A stretch of DNA of 64,000 nt. It comes from Pikeienuella piscinae. GTDB lineage: Bacteria > Pseudomonadota > Alphaproteobacteria > Rhodobacterales > Rhodobacteraceae. The DNA lies in assembly GCF_011044155.1 (NCBI RefSeq), contig NZ_CP049056.1, positions 1,302,001-1,366,000 of the forward strand, read 5' to 3'. The notes below the pieces were generated by a model. It searched no databases. It was not told the origin of the DNA and was given only the letters and a program-made list of their open reading frames with translations. Both the position numbers and the translations under genes were made by a program. Shown piece after piece: positions 45,307-53,704 of this stretch; position 1 is the stretch's first letter, and every line of letters starts with the position of its first letter.

Positions 45307-47103
45307 ATGACGGAGACCGGTTTGGCCTTCTGGATCATCGCCATCGCCGCCGCGCTCGTCGCCGGCCTCGTCGCCGTCCGGCCGCTGCTGGCGAGCCGGT
45401 CCGCCGCCGCGCCCCGCGCCGCGCATGACGCGCAGGTTTTTCGCGACCAGTTGAAGGAGCTCGAACGCGATGTGGCGCGCGGCGTCGTCACGGAGGCGGA
45501 CGCCGAGGCGACCCGGCTGGAGATTTCCCGACGCCTCCTCGCCGCCGACGCCGAAAGCCGGACGGACGAGGCCCCCGCAGCCGCGCCGCCGGCGCTTTCG
45601 CGCGGGCTCGCCGCAGCGCTGATCATCGCCGCGCCGCTCGCGGCCACTTGGCTTTACAGCAATCTCGGCGCGCCCGGCGCCGCCGACATGCCGCTCTCCA
45701 GTCGTGGAGAAGCCATGCGGCCGAACCAGCAGGAAGCCGAGAAGATGATGGCCGGGCGCGAACCCGCGCCGCCGACCGGCCCCGACGCGGAAGAGTTTGA
45801 GCGCCTCGTGACGCAGCTGGAGGCGCGCCTCAAGGAGGCGCCCAACGATGAGCAGGGGATTTTCCTTTACGCGCGCTCGCTGATGAATCTCGCTCGCTTC
45901 AAGGAGGCCTGGCCCCAATTCGAGCGGCTCATCGAACTTCGCGGCGAGGCGGCGGACGCCGATATCTACGCGGGCTACGCCGAGGCGATGATCCTCGCCG
46001 CCGGCGGCTATATCTCGCCCGAGGCCGAGGCGGCGCTTCTCCAGGTTCTGAAGCGTGAGCCGACCAACCCTTCGGCGCGCTACTATCTCGGCCGGCTTCA
46101 CGCACAGGACGGCGCGCCCGAACGAGCCGGCGCGATCTGGACGGCGTTGCTGGACGAGAGCCCGCCCGACGCGCCCTGGGTCGCGCCGATCAAGGCGGAG
46201 ATGGCCGCACTCGGGCTCGGCCAGCGCGGCGGCGACAACCTTCCCGGCCCGACGCGCGAAGAGATGAGCGCGGCCGGATCCCTGCCGCCCGCGGACCGTC
46301 AGGCCATGGTCGCCGACATGGTGAACCGCCTCGCCGAGCGGCTGGACGCCGAAGGCGGGACGCTGGCCGAATGGCAGCGACTGATCCGCTCCTATTCCGT
46401 TCTCGGCGACAACGCGAAGGCGCAGGAGGCGATGGCGCGCGCGAAGGAGGCGTTCAAGGGTGATCCCGCAGCGCTCGTCGCGCTCGAAAACGGCTCCGCC
46501 CCGCTGCCCGCGCCCGGCGGCGCCGAAGCCGCCACGCCGGCGGAAGGGCCGCAGCCGGATCGCACGGCGATGATCGCCGGCATGGTCGAGCGGCTCGCCA
46601 CGAGGCTCCGCACCGAAGGCGGCGGGCCGGAGGACTGGCTGCGCCTGATCAGCTCCTATTCCGCGATGGGGCGGAGCAAAGACGCCGACGCCGCCTATCG
46701 CGAGGCGCGGGACGCCTTCGCCGCAGACCCCGCGGCGCTCGCGATGCTGGAGGCCGCGGTCGAGGGCGCGCCGAGAGAGGCGACCGGGCGGAAGACCGCG
46801 CCGCCCGCGGATAAGCGGGGCCCGACCTCCGACGAGGTCGCCGCCGCCGCTGAAATGGCGCCGGCCGACCGGCAGGAGATGATCCGCGGGATGGTCGCGC
46901 AGCTCCATGAGCGGCTTCAGGAAGAAGGGAACGCAGCCGACGTCAACGAGTGGGGCAAGCTCATGCGCTCCTACCGGGTGCTCGGCGACGCGGCGGCCGT
47001 GCGCGCCGCTTACGACGAAGCCGCGTCGATCTTCGCCGAGAGCGCGATCAGCCTCGCCTATCTGAAGGAGGCGGCGCTGCTGAACGGCGTCGAGTTGAAT
47101 TGA
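45307..47103 (+). CDS. ccmI: c-type cytochrome biogenesis protein CcmI with TPR repeats
   Basis: This 598-residue protein starts with a membrane span ('AFWIIAIAAALVAGLVAVRPLL'), a cytoplasmic loop with a heptad-like region ('HDAQVFRDQLKELERDVARGVVTEADAEATRLEISRRLL', read in pieces), then a second span ('AAALIIAAPLAATWLY'). This is the CcmI membrane domain that helps load apocytochrome c onto the haem lyase. The periplasmic part has TPR units near 'FLYARSLMNLARFKEAWPQFERLIELRG' and 'LGRLHAQDGAPERAGAIW', and then three copies of an 'R-x-x-MIxGMVxRLAxRLxxEGG...EWxxLIxSYxVLG' unit (about residues 340-395, 420-475 and 520-575). No other ccm gene is adjacent. Its stop overlaps the ruvX TTG start. 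Confidence 0.85.
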   Translation: MTETGLAFWIIAIAAALVAGLVAVRPLLASRSAAAPRAAHDAQVFRDQLKELERDVARGVVTEADAEATRLEISRRLLAADAESRTDEAPAAAPPALSRGLAAALIIAAPLAATWLYSNLGAPGAADMPLSSRGEAMRPNQQEAEKMMAGREPAPPTGPDAEEFERLVTQLEARLKEAPNDEQGIFLYARSLMNLARFKEAWPQFERLIELRGEAADADIYAGYAEAMILAAGGYISPEAEAALLQVLKREPTNPSARYYLGRLHAQDGAPERAGAIWTALLDESPPDAPWVAPIKAEMAALGLGQRGGDNLPGPTREEMSAAGSLPPADRQAMVADMVNRLAERLDAEGGTLAEWQRLIRSYSVLGDNAKAQEAMARAKEAFKGDPAALVALENGSAPLPAPGGAEAATPAEGPQPDRTAMIAGMVERLATRLRTEGGGPEDWLRLISSYSAMGRSKDADAAYREARDAFAADPAALAMLEAAVEGAPREATGRKTAPPADKRGPTSDEVAAAAEMAPADRQEMIRGMVAQLHERLQEEGNAADVNEWGKLMRSYRVLGDAAAVRAAYDEAASIFAESAISLAYLKEAALLNGVELN

Positions 47104-47603
47104 ACGCCGGGGCCGACGAAGCCGCGCTGGTGACCGACGACATCGCCGTATTCGCGGCGGCGCTCCAACCCGGGCGGCCGCTTTTCGGACTCGACCTCGG
47201 CACGAAAACCATCGGCGTCGCGATCTCCGACACGCGCCTCAGCGTCGCCAGCCCCGCCGAAGTGATTCGCCGGGCGAAGTTCAGCGTCGACGCGGCGGCG
47301 CTGCTTTCCCTCGCCGAGCCTCGCGCGGCGACCGGGTTCGTCCTCGGCCTGCCGCGCAACATGGACGGGTCCGAAGGGCCGCGCTGCCAGTCGACCCGCG
47401 CATTCGCGCGCAATCTCTCGCGGCTGACGTCGCTTCCGATCACCTTCTGGGACGAACGGCTTTCGACCGTCGCGGTCGAGCGGACGCTGCTGGAGGCGGA
47501 TCAGTCCCGCAAACGCCGCGGCGAAGTCGTGGACAAGATGGCGGCGGCGTTCATCCTGCAGGGCGCGCTCGACCGCCTGAGCCACCTGCGGGCCGGCGCA
47601 TGA
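47100..47603 (+). CDS. ruvX: Holliday junction resolvase-like protein RuvX (YqgF)
   Basis: This 167-residue RNase H-fold protein matches RuvX/YqgF, linked to 16S rRNA 5' processing and possibly junction resolution. The first catalytic Asp is in 'LFGLDLGTKTIGVAISD', the Glu region is 'FVLGLPRNMDGSEGPRCQSTRAFA' and the later acidic residue lies in 'ITFWDERLSTVAVERTL'. 'VDKMAAAFILQGALDRL' ends the family. I chose the TTG at 47100 (TTGA overlap with ccmI); a GTG at 47130 is possible. The stop overlaps the DUF1289 gene by 4 bp. Confidence 0.9.
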   Translation: MNAGADEAALVTDDIAVFAAALQPGRPLFGLDLGTKTIGVAISDTRLSVASPAEVIRRAKFSVDAAALLSLAEPRAATGFVLGLPRNMDGSEGPRCQSTRAFARNLSRLTSLPITFWDERLSTVAVERTLLEADQSRKRRGEVVDKMAAAFILQGALDRLSHLRAGA

Positions 47604-47851
47604 GCACCCCTGAGTCCAGACGCGTCTGGCGCCGCGACGAGGTGGAGAGCCCGTGCCGGAACATCTGCGTGATCCATCCGGAAACCGGTCTCTGCATCGG
47701 CTGCTATCGCACGGGCGCGGAGATCGCCGACTGGTCGCGCCTTACGCACGAAGAGCGGCGTGCGGTGATCCTCGAGTTACCGACGCGCGCGCCGCAACTC
47801 ACCCGCCGCCCGCGCCGGGGCCGCGCGGCGCGACTCAACGACGGGGGATAG
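47600..47851 (+). CDS. DUF1289 domain protein
   Basis: This 83-residue protein has the DUF1289 core 'VESPCRNICVIHPETGLCIGCYRTGAEIADWSRLTHEERRAV' (three Cys in the C-x3-C...C-x2-C-like pattern, with W in 'DWSRLT') between residues 15 and 60, then a basic tail. DUF1289 proteins are thought to bind a metal or Fe-S centre, but no function is established. It overlaps ruvX by 4 bp (ATGA), and the pairing suggests a shared role in nucleic acid metabolism only by association. Confidence 0.85.
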   Translation: MSTPESRRVWRRDEVESPCRNICVIHPETGLCIGCYRTGAEIADWSRLTHEERRAVILELPTRAPQLTRRPRRGRAARLNDGG

Positions 47852-47917
47852 CGCTTTGGCGCGGACGGCGCGCATGCTAGCTATGCAGGGACCGAAGCCA
47901 GCAAGCGGCGCGCCCTG

Positions 47918-48604
47918 ATGCTTTTTTGGCCCCTCGCCCTGATCGCCCTGATCGCAATCGTCATCGCGCAGCTTTCCGCGACCTTCCCCGACGCGCTCCG
48001 CGCCGAGGGGTCGAGCGAGAAGCTGATCTATCTTGCACTCCTCCTGGTCTTCATCCTGGCCTACGGATTCCGGCGGCGGGAGGTCCGGCTCGGGCCGATG
48101 GCCCTGATGGGCGTCGGCTGGCTCGCGGCGTTCGCGGCGCTCCTCGTCGCCTACACCTATCGGGAGGAGGCGCGGATGGTCTTCGACCGGGTGCGGGGCG
48201 AAGTGAGCCCGACCATCGCCATCGCCCGCGACGACGGGGAAGTGGAGCTGCGCAAGGCGTGGGACGGGCATTTCCGCGCGATGGCGCTGGTGAACGGCGC
48301 GCGGGTCGGGATGTTGGTCGACACCGGCGCCTCGGTCGTCCTGCTTTCCTACGAGGATGCGGCGGCGGCCGGCCTGGACCCGGAGCATCTGGCCTTCACC
48401 CAGCCGGTGACCACCGCAAACGGCCGCAGCCACGTCGCCCCCGTGATCCTGGAGAGCGTCGCCATCGGCGCAGTCGGGCTGAGCAGTGTGCGCGCGGCGG
48501 TGGCCGAGGAAGGCAAGCTCAAGTCGTCGCTCCTCGGCATGAGTTTCCTCGGCCGGTTGCAGGAGACCAGCTTTCGCGGCGACAGCCTGATCCTGAGGAA
48601 CTGA
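47918..48604 (+). CDS. TIGR02281-type clan AA aspartic protease, membrane-bound
   Basis: This 228-residue protein has three hydrophobic segments in its N-terminal half ('LFWPLALIALIAIVIAQL', 'LIYLALLLVFILAYGF' and 'PMALMGVGWLAAFAALLVAY'), then a retroviral-type protease domain with the active Asp in 'GMLVDTGASVVLLS' near residue 130, 'AAGLDPEH', 'TANGRSHVAPVILE' and 'LLGMSFLGRL' at the end. This is the TIGR02281 family, common in alphaproteobacteria, active as a dimer with one Asp per chain. The target is unknown. It lies 66 bp after the DUF1289 gene and is convergent with the oxygenase-like gene. Confidence 0.87.
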   Translation: MLFWPLALIALIAIVIAQLSATFPDALRAEGSSEKLIYLALLLVFILAYGFRRREVRLGPMALMGVGWLAAFAALLVAYTYREEARMVFDRVRGEVSPTIAIARDDGEVELRKAWDGHFRAMALVNGARVGMLVDTGASVVLLSYEDAAAAGLDPEHLAFTQPVTTANGRSHVAPVILESVAIGAVGLSSVRAAVAEEGKLKSSLLGMSFLGRLQETSFRGDSLILRN

Positions 48605-48610
48605 ACGCCG

Positions 48611-49390
48611 TCAGGCGGCGGAAAGCCACCAGCGCCAGTCCGCGCACGGGTGCGGATCAGGCCGGAAATAGGCGACAGCTCTCCGCGCGCCGCCCGCCCT
48701 CCATGGCGCGACGCCATGCAGGGCGAGGCGATGAACGAGATAGGCTTCGCCCGGCGCAGCGGCGATCTCGACCCGGGGCAGCGTCTCGAAACAAAGCCGC
48801 CGCGCCGCTTGGTAGGCTTCGGTCACATCGGTCTGCGCCCACGTTTCCGGCGGAACGCCGGATAGGACGGCGGCGAGCGCGGAGCGGATGATCCGGTGAC
48901 TTCCCTCCCAGATCGTGAAGGGAGCAGCGCCCGCGGGCGCCTCGTTCAGCGGCAAGCCGAGGATGAAGCCGTGAACCTCCCGCACCATACGCCGGCGCCC
49001 GGGCATGACCCGGTGCAGTCCGTCGACATGCGCGGCGTCGCGGTGACGCCGGTAGCGAAAGGCCGCCTCGCTCTCCTCCTCGCCGCGCTTTGGATAGCCG
49101 GGGTAGATCACGGAAGCCTGCGCCCGGTCGAAAGCGAACCCGCCGCCGACAGCCGCCAGCGCCGCGTCGATCGCCGCTCCGGTCAGCGGCGGGCCGCCCG
49201 GCAGTCGCCCCACGCTGTCGTTCTCCAGCGCGTTCACTCCGGCGAACCAGGTTCCGCCGCAAAGCCGCCAGCGAGCGTTCGCCGCATCCGCCTCCGCCGC
49301 CCGCGCGGCGACGTCGGCATGGGCCGCCCAGCGCGCCAGCGCCGGCTCATGCGGAAACTTCACCCAGCCCCGGGCGAAGAATTCATCCAT
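48611..49390 (-). CDS. Fe(II)/2-oxoglutarate oxygenase-like (phytanoyl-CoA hydroxylase-type) protein
   Basis: This 259-residue protein looks like a PhyH-superfamily oxygenase. A His-x-Asp-type metal site is suggested by 'RHRDAAHVDGLHR', with the distal His and Arg in 'VHRLALHGVAPWRAGGARRAVAYFRP' (H...A-P...R). 'EVHGFILGLPLNEAPAGAAPFTIWEGSHRIIR' in between has the strand and 'P-x-x-x-W-x-GSH' features of the family. It would use 2-oxoglutarate and O2 for hydroxylation of an unknown substrate. The metal Asp is not certain. It overlaps the TauE/SafE permease gene by 8 bp, so the two are coupled. Confidence 0.65.
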   Translation of the reverse strand: MDEFFARGWVKFPHEPALARWAAHADVAARAAEADAANARWRLCGGTWFAGVNALENDSVGRLPGGPPLTGAAIDAALAAVGGGFAFDRAQASVIYPGYPKRGEEESEAAFRYRRHRDAAHVDGLHRVMPGRRRMVREVHGFILGLPLNEAPAGAAPFTIWEGSHRIIRSALAAVLSGVPPETWAQTDVTEAYQAARRLCFETLPRVEIAAAPGEAYLVHRLALHGVAPWRAGGARRAVAYFRPDPHPCADWRWWLSAA

Positions 49391-50210
49391 AGAGCGCCTT
49401 GCGCAGCATATTGAGCGCCGTCACCGCAAGGAAGAACGCGAAAAGCAGCTTCAGCGGCCGCGGATTGAGCGAATGCGCCAGCTTCACGCCATAGGGCGCG
49501 CAGAGCACCGTCATCGGCACGATGATCGCGAAGGCCGGCAAACTGACATAACCGAGCGTAAACGGCGGGCGCAGCGGCTCACCCCAGCCCGAAACGATGA
49601 AACCGATCGTCGAGGGGATGGCGATTATCAGACCGAATCCCGCCGCCGTCGCCACCGCGCGATGCACGGCAAGATTGAAGAGGGTCAGAAGCGGCACGCC
49701 GAACGTGCCCCCGCCAATCCCCATCAGGACGGAAAGAAATCCGACCGACGTCGCGATTCCGCCCCGCGCCGCGCCGGTCGGCGGCGCGTCGCCCAGGCGC
49801 CAGTTCTTCCGACCGAACGCCATGTGGAGCGCGACGACGAAGGCGGCGACGCCAAAGACGATCATCAATGAAGCGCTCCGCAGCCGATCGGCGGCGATCA
49901 CGCCGAGTACCGCACCGACGGCGATGTAAGGCGCCCAAGATTTCAGGAGCGGCCAGTCCACCGCCCCTTTCTTGTTATGCGACGCGACCGAGCGCATCGA
50001 GGTCAGCACGATCGTCGCGAGCGATGTCGCGACGCAAACATGCATCAGCGTCGCCTCCGGATAGTCAAGCGCGATGAAGACATAGAAGAGCGCCGGCACG
50101 ATGACGATCCCGCCGCCAACGCCGAGAAGCCCCGCGAGGACGCCAGCCACGACTCCAAGGACAAGAAGCAGCGCGACGAGCACTGCGAGTTCACCGATGG
50201 TCTGGTCCAT
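49383..50210 (-). CDS. TauE/SafE family sulfite/anion permease
   Basis: This 275-residue integral membrane protein has about eight spans and the two repeated family halves. The first has 'AGVLAGLLGVGGGIVIVPALFYVF' (GVGGG motif, residues about 20-45), the second has 'FLSVLMGIGGGTFGVPLLTLF' (GIGGG motif). These exporters or importers handle sulfite, sulfoacetate or related organic anions. The substrate is not clear here; coupling to a 2OG-oxygenase-like gene (as with TauD-type desulfonation) could point to an organosulfonate, but this is inference. Confidence 0.85.
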   Translation of the reverse strand: MDQTIGELAVLVALLLVLGVVAGVLAGLLGVGGGIVIVPALFYVFIALDYPEATLMHVCVATSLATIVLTSMRSVASHNKKGAVDWPLLKSWAPYIAVGAVLGVIAADRLRSASLMIVFGVAAFVVALHMAFGRKNWRLGDAPPTGAARGGIATSVGFLSVLMGIGGGTFGVPLLTLFNLAVHRAVATAAGFGLIIAIPSTIGFIVSGWGEPLRPPFTLGYVSLPAFAIIVPMTVLCAPYGVKLAHSLNPRPLKLLFAFFLAVTALNMLRKALYG

Positions 50211-50220
50211 TCCCTCTCCT

Positions 50221-51225
50221 TCAGGCCGCCCTGCGGGCCGGCTCCAGGGCGCTGAGCGCCGCCTCGACGAGTTCCGGCCCTGCGCCGTCCAGATGCGCGC
50301 CTTCGGACAGGATTCGGCGCCAGCGCCGCGCGCCCGGCCGGCCCTGAAAGAGCGTGAGCATATGCCTGGTGATCTGGTTCAGCCGGTCGCCTTGCGCGAG
50401 CCGCGCCTCGATATAGGGCAGCATCGCGCGCACTGCGGCTTCCGGCGTCACGCGCCGGGACTCGCCGAACAGCCTGCGGTCGGCGTCGATCAGGACGCCA
50501 GCCGGATTCTGATAGGCGGCGCGCCCGATCATCGCCCCGTCGAACCCTTCAACCAGAAACGCTTCGACCGCGTCCAGCGAACCGATCCCGCCATTGATGG
50601 CGAATGACAGTTCCGGTCGCGCCTTCATCACCCGCCTCGCCAGATCGTAGTCGAGCGGGGGAATCTCACGGTTCTCCTTCGGGCTCAACCCGTCGAGCCA
50701 GGCTTTGCGCGCATGGACCGCGAAATGCCGGACGCCGGCGCCCGCCACCCGGTCGACAAATTCGGGGAGCGCGCGCTCCGGGTCCTGATCGTCCACGCCG
50801 ATCCGGCATTTCACCGTGATCTCGGCGCGCCCCGCCGCAGCTTCGATCATCGCCCCGACGCAGCGCGCGACGAGATCCGGCTCGCGCATCAGGCACGCGC
50901 CGAATGCGCCCGAACGAACGCGATCGGAAGGGCAACCGACATTGAGGTTGATCTCCGCGTAACCGAAATCCAGCGCCGCCCGCACCGCCGCCGCCAGAAG
51001 CTCCGGCTCCGAACCTCCCAGCTGCAGCGCAAGCGGCTGCTCGGCTTCCGAATAGCCCAGCAATCGCTCACGCGGCCCATGAACGACCGCCGCCGCCGTG
51101 ACCATCTCCGTATAAAGCAACGCCCGCCGGCAGAGCAGCCGGTGAAGATACCGGCAATGCCGGTCGGTCCAATCCATCATCGGCGCCACGCTCAGGCGGG
51201 CCGCCATTTCAGTCTGCAATCTCAA
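50221..51225 (-). CDS. dusA: tRNA-dihydrouridine synthase A
   Basis: This 334-residue flavin enzyme reduces U20/U20a in tRNA D-loops. Landmarks are 'LSVAPMMDWTDRHCRYLHR' at the start, 'LYTEMVTAAAVVHG' , 'LQLGGSEPELLAAA', 'EINLNVGCPSDRV' (with active Cys in 'FGACLMREPDLVARC'), 'KCRIGVDDQD', 'HFAVHARKAWLDGLSPKENREIPPLDY', 'FAINGGIGSLDAVEAFL' and 'DGAMIGRAAYQNP'. The start may be 51225 or the internal Met at 51207. The first codons lie at a likely integration site (next feature), so the extreme N-terminus may be island-derived. Confidence 0.93.
   Translation of the reverse strand: MRLQTEMAARLSVAPMMDWTDRHCRYLHRLLCRRALLYTEMVTAAAVVHGPRERLLGYSEAEQPLALQLGGSEPELLAAAVRAALDFGYAEINLNVGCPSDRVRSGAFGACLMREPDLVARCVGAMIEAAAGRAEITVKCRIGVDDQDPERALPEFVDRVAGAGVRHFAVHARKAWLDGLSPKENREIPPLDYDLARRVMKARPELSFAINGGIGSLDAVEAFLVEGFDGAMIGRAAYQNPAGVLIDADRRLFGESRRVTPEAAVRAMLPYIEARLAQGDRLNQITRHMLTLFQGRPGARRWRRILSEGAHLDGAGPELVEAALSALEPARRAA
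51160..51225. other. probable attachment site of the dusA-associated island (5' end of dusA)
   Basis: Integrases of the dusA-associated family insert within the 5' end of dusA, close to the codons for A-P-M-M-D-W-T-D. That segment lies here at about 51160-51195 on the minus strand. The integrase gene begins 244 bp upstream of the dusA start. The matching copy at the other end of the island was not found in this window, so the exact core cannot be fixed. Confidence 0.5.
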
Positions 51226-51468
51226 TGCCTTAACCCATTGCTTCCGGAGTGATGCGTGTAGCGCATCCCGGGTGTTTCCTCAGGTTTCCCCCGGTTTCTC
51301 CGGGTTTCCGGATGGCTCGTGCTACCGGGTAGCACAGTCGGCTCCAAGAACATTTCCGCGCCGCGCGCGCGCCCCACCCCTCGAACTCCCGAAAAAATCA
51401 CGCGGAAGATTTCTGTGTCCTGAAAAACGAACGCAGCTCCCCGATAGAACGGAATTACGAGGTATATA

Positions 51469-52746
51469 ATGAACACTGACCATCAGAACCACCCTGCAAA
51501 CGCCGAGCCACATGCCCCTGCGCAGATCGATATCGCCGTTTCGCGCCGGCCATCGACATCATCTGCGGATCGCGAGGTCGAGATCTTCTCCTCCAAGCGA
51601 ATGAAATCCAACCGGGGAGAGAAAAGAAAACGCGGCGGGGAGCCGAACATTACGGAGCGGGTCGACCGAAACGGGGCCATTCGTTATCGCGTCCAGATCC
51701 GTGGCAAGGTTGACGGCAAGCTCCACAGTCTTTGCCAGACCTTCAGGTCGATGCGGGTGGCCAAAAAGTGGCGGGACAAAAAATTCGCGGAGATTGAACT
51801 CTACGGATTTCCAACGCGACAGGTTACCGGCTCCACGGTTGGCGAGGTCATCGAGCGCCGGCTCGAGACGCATCGACACCTGGGTCGCACCACAATAGCA
51901 AATCTGAAAAATCTCAGAGGCCGTGACATCGGAAAGAAGCCGGTCTCGGCGCTGACCATGCAGGATTTCTTTGAGGTCGCAGACGAGTTGCTGAGTGAAG
52001 ACATGCTCCCGCAAACCGTGACGGGTTATCTCACCCTGCTTGTCGCCACACTGAAATGGGGGGATAGGCGCGGCGAACGCCTGCCCGCCGGCATCGCCGA
52101 GAACGCCATGGCGATCATGTGGGAGGATGAAATCCTTGCGAAATCCGAAGCCCGCACGCGCCGCGTCTCCCCCGCGGAGCTCGGGAGCATCCTCGCGAAA
52201 ATCGCCGAGAACCCGAGACAGAAGATTCCAGTGGCTACGATCATCGCCTTCGCGGTTTTCTCATCCCGCCGGTTGGGTGAGATTTGTCGTTTGCGATGGG
52301 ATGACCTGCGGATCGACGGATCCAGAATTCTTGTTCGGCAGATGAAGCATCCTCGGAAGAAACGAACCAATGACGTCTGGTGCGCGCTGCCGCCCGAGGC
52401 GTTGCGCATCATCCTGTCAATGCCGCGGGTTTCGGAGTTCATCTTCCCCTTCAACCCTCGCTCGGTTGGCGCAGCCTTCCGGCGGCATCGGAATCGCGCG
52501 AATGTGGCCGATCTTCGGTTCCATGATCTCAGACACGAGGCCATCACGAGGCAGTTCGAGATGGAGAAAACGGCGCCGTTCGTCAGCAAGATCTCGGGCC
52601 ATGCATCCGCCGCATGCCTCGAGCGATACGAGCATGTCGAGAAAGTCGGAGATCGCTTCGCGAGCTGGGTATGGCTGGAGGCGGCCATCGCCGGCGATCT
52701 GACGCTCGCTTCCAAACCGGCTTCCGCGATCGGACGATCGCGTTGA
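51469..52746 (+). CDS. tyrosine-type site-specific integrase (dusA-associated type)
   Basis: This 425-residue integrase has a long basic N-terminus (about residues 1-75), an arm and core-binding SAM-like domain ('TVGEVIERRLETH' to 'ATLKWGDRRGE'), and a C-terminal catalytic domain. The catalytic residues are the Arg in 'AFAVFSSRRLGEICRLRWDDL', the Lys in 'VRQMKHPRKKRTND', the His/Arg of 'RFHDLRHEAITRQFE', the second His in 'ISGHASAACLERYEHV' and the Tyr of that same segment. The frame is intact, so the enzyme could be active. It lies upstream of the dusA start, in the opposite orientation, as expected for dusA islands. The 243 bp gap (51226-51468) holds no gene that I can see. Confidence 0.88.
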   Translation: MNTDHQNHPANAEPHAPAQIDIAVSRRPSTSSADREVEIFSSKRMKSNRGEKRKRGGEPNITERVDRNGAIRYRVQIRGKVDGKLHSLCQTFRSMRVAKKWRDKKFAEIELYGFPTRQVTGSTVGEVIERRLETHRHLGRTTIANLKNLRGRDIGKKPVSALTMQDFFEVADELLSEDMLPQTVTGYLTLLVATLKWGDRRGERLPAGIAENAMAIMWEDEILAKSEARTRRVSPAELGSILAKIAENPRQKIPVATIIAFAVFSSRRLGEICRLRWDDLRIDGSRILVRQMKHPRKKRTNDVWCALPPEALRIILSMPRVSEFIFPFNPRSVGAAFRRHRNRANVADLRFHDLRHEAITRQFEMEKTAPFVSKISGHASAACLERYEHVEKVGDRFASWVWLEAAIAGDLTLASKPASAIGRSR

Positions 52747-52890
52747 TATGGTTGGACGGCCGACCGCTGGTCCGGCCGTCCAATCCGCCGCGGAGATAAA
52801 TTTCGATGGGCGAGATATTTTCTTTTCCGCCGCTCACAGAACGAACCGATCTCCTTCAAAGCACCGGGAAGGATAGATCAAGTGATCACA

Positions 52891-53136
52891 ATGCAAATGC
52901 TGACCGCCCATTTCGATGGCCTGCCCATCGCGCCGTAGGAGGCTATCACGCCTTTCTTCAAGATGAGGGTCGACACCCTGATACAGAAGATAGACGAAGG
53001 CGTCATTCGCCTCCCGTATTTCAGACTTGACGACAGCCAGAAGGCTCAGCGCCACGTCCATTTGACCGATCTGGCCGCGCTGATTGATCTCCGTCATGCG
53101 GAGGCTCAGGAAGAATTCAAGAAGCTCTGGCGCTGA
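52891..53136 (+). pseudogene. PrtN-like pyocin activator / excisionase-type protein with in-frame amber stop
   Basis: The plus strand from ATG 52891 to TGA 53134-53136 encodes 81 codons whose product resembles PrtN-family activators: 'MLTAHFDGLPIAP', then 'EAITPFFKMRVDTLIQKI', 'DEGVIRLPYFRLDDSQKA' and 'RHVHLTDLAALIDLRHAEA'. The 'RLP..RL..SQKA...VHL.DLA..ID.R' pattern is characteristic. Codon 16 is TAG (52936-52938), exactly where members have a Leu or similar residue between 'IAP' and 'EAI', so one base change would explain it. PrtN-like genes frequently follow integrases and may serve as excisionases. Reinitiation at the ATG at 52969 would give only the last two thirds. The true product may therefore be absent. 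Confidence 0.65.
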
Positions 53137-53157
53137 AGAGCCGTGTAGCGCGGCTCT
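53137..53157 (+). terminator. hairpin after the PrtN-like gene
   Basis: AGAGCCG (53137-53143) and CGGCTCT (53151-53157) form a perfect 7 bp stem around TGTAGCG directly after the stop codon. No T-run follows, so it is a weak intrinsic terminator or an mRNA end stabiliser. Confidence 0.45.
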
Positions 53158-53417
53158 GATGCGGCGCTGCCTCTGAATGTTCGAAAATCCGGAATATCTC
53201 TCCGAGCATGCTTTCACCGGATCGAAAGGCATGGATGCGGAATGAAAATGCAGATCGAACACCGGAACGATGAGGGCCTTGGTGTCTTTCGACGCCGAAA
53301 GTGGCGCGCTTGTAAACACCCCTCTTGCCCAAAGCGGCTCAGAACGGCCTTTCGGCTCCCTCCAAACGTATTTCCACTTCACGCCGTCATATTCGCCATC
53401 CAGCCCGACCTCGGCTG

Positions 53418-53645
53418 GCCGGACCGCAAGCCACCATTTGGGACGAGCTGAACGCTTGGGGCAAATCCATCGCAGGCTGGCGCCGCCACATCATTTCATA
53501 CGCCGTGCGAGATGGCACGCTTGGCGATGGGCGCATGGACGAGGTCTATCGACTCTTACCGTGGGACAGGGGACTTGATAACGTGGGCGAGGAGCTTCCA
53601 GGCGTGCCCGGTTCGGTAACGGGCCGCACTGCTGTCGCGGCTCCT
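53418..53645 (+). pseudogene. N-terminal fragment of a large AAA-type ATPase/DNA-binding protein
   Basis: The plus frame containing 'TIWDELNAWGKSIAGWRRHI', 'ISYAVRDGTLGDGRMDEVYRLL' and 'VPGSVTGRTA' resembles the N-terminal helical region of AAA-family ATPases ('W.xLN.W...LP.WQR....A.....L.D..ID..Y.L...') found near restriction and defence genes. Only about 70 residues can be read before the frame runs into the recombinase remnant on the opposite strand. No start codon fits naturally. The identification is from recalled family features and is weak. Confidence 0.3.
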
Positions 53646-53704
53646 ACGCCGCCCGTCGCAAGCGCGCCTCGGCTCTATCCAGCCGCGGCGATCCGCCGCC
53701 GGTC

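Noticed and set aside
45133-46908. Upstream extension of the soxB frame giving a 1006-residue protein.
   Set aside because: The added part is antisense to ccmI; the SoxB start and family length fit the ATG at 45132.
52834-53382. A 182-codon minus-strand frame beside the integrase.
   Set aside because: Its second half is antisense to the PrtN-like gene, whose translation matches a family. The frame starts with a GTG and no ribosome site. A short real gene in its first part cannot be fully excluded.
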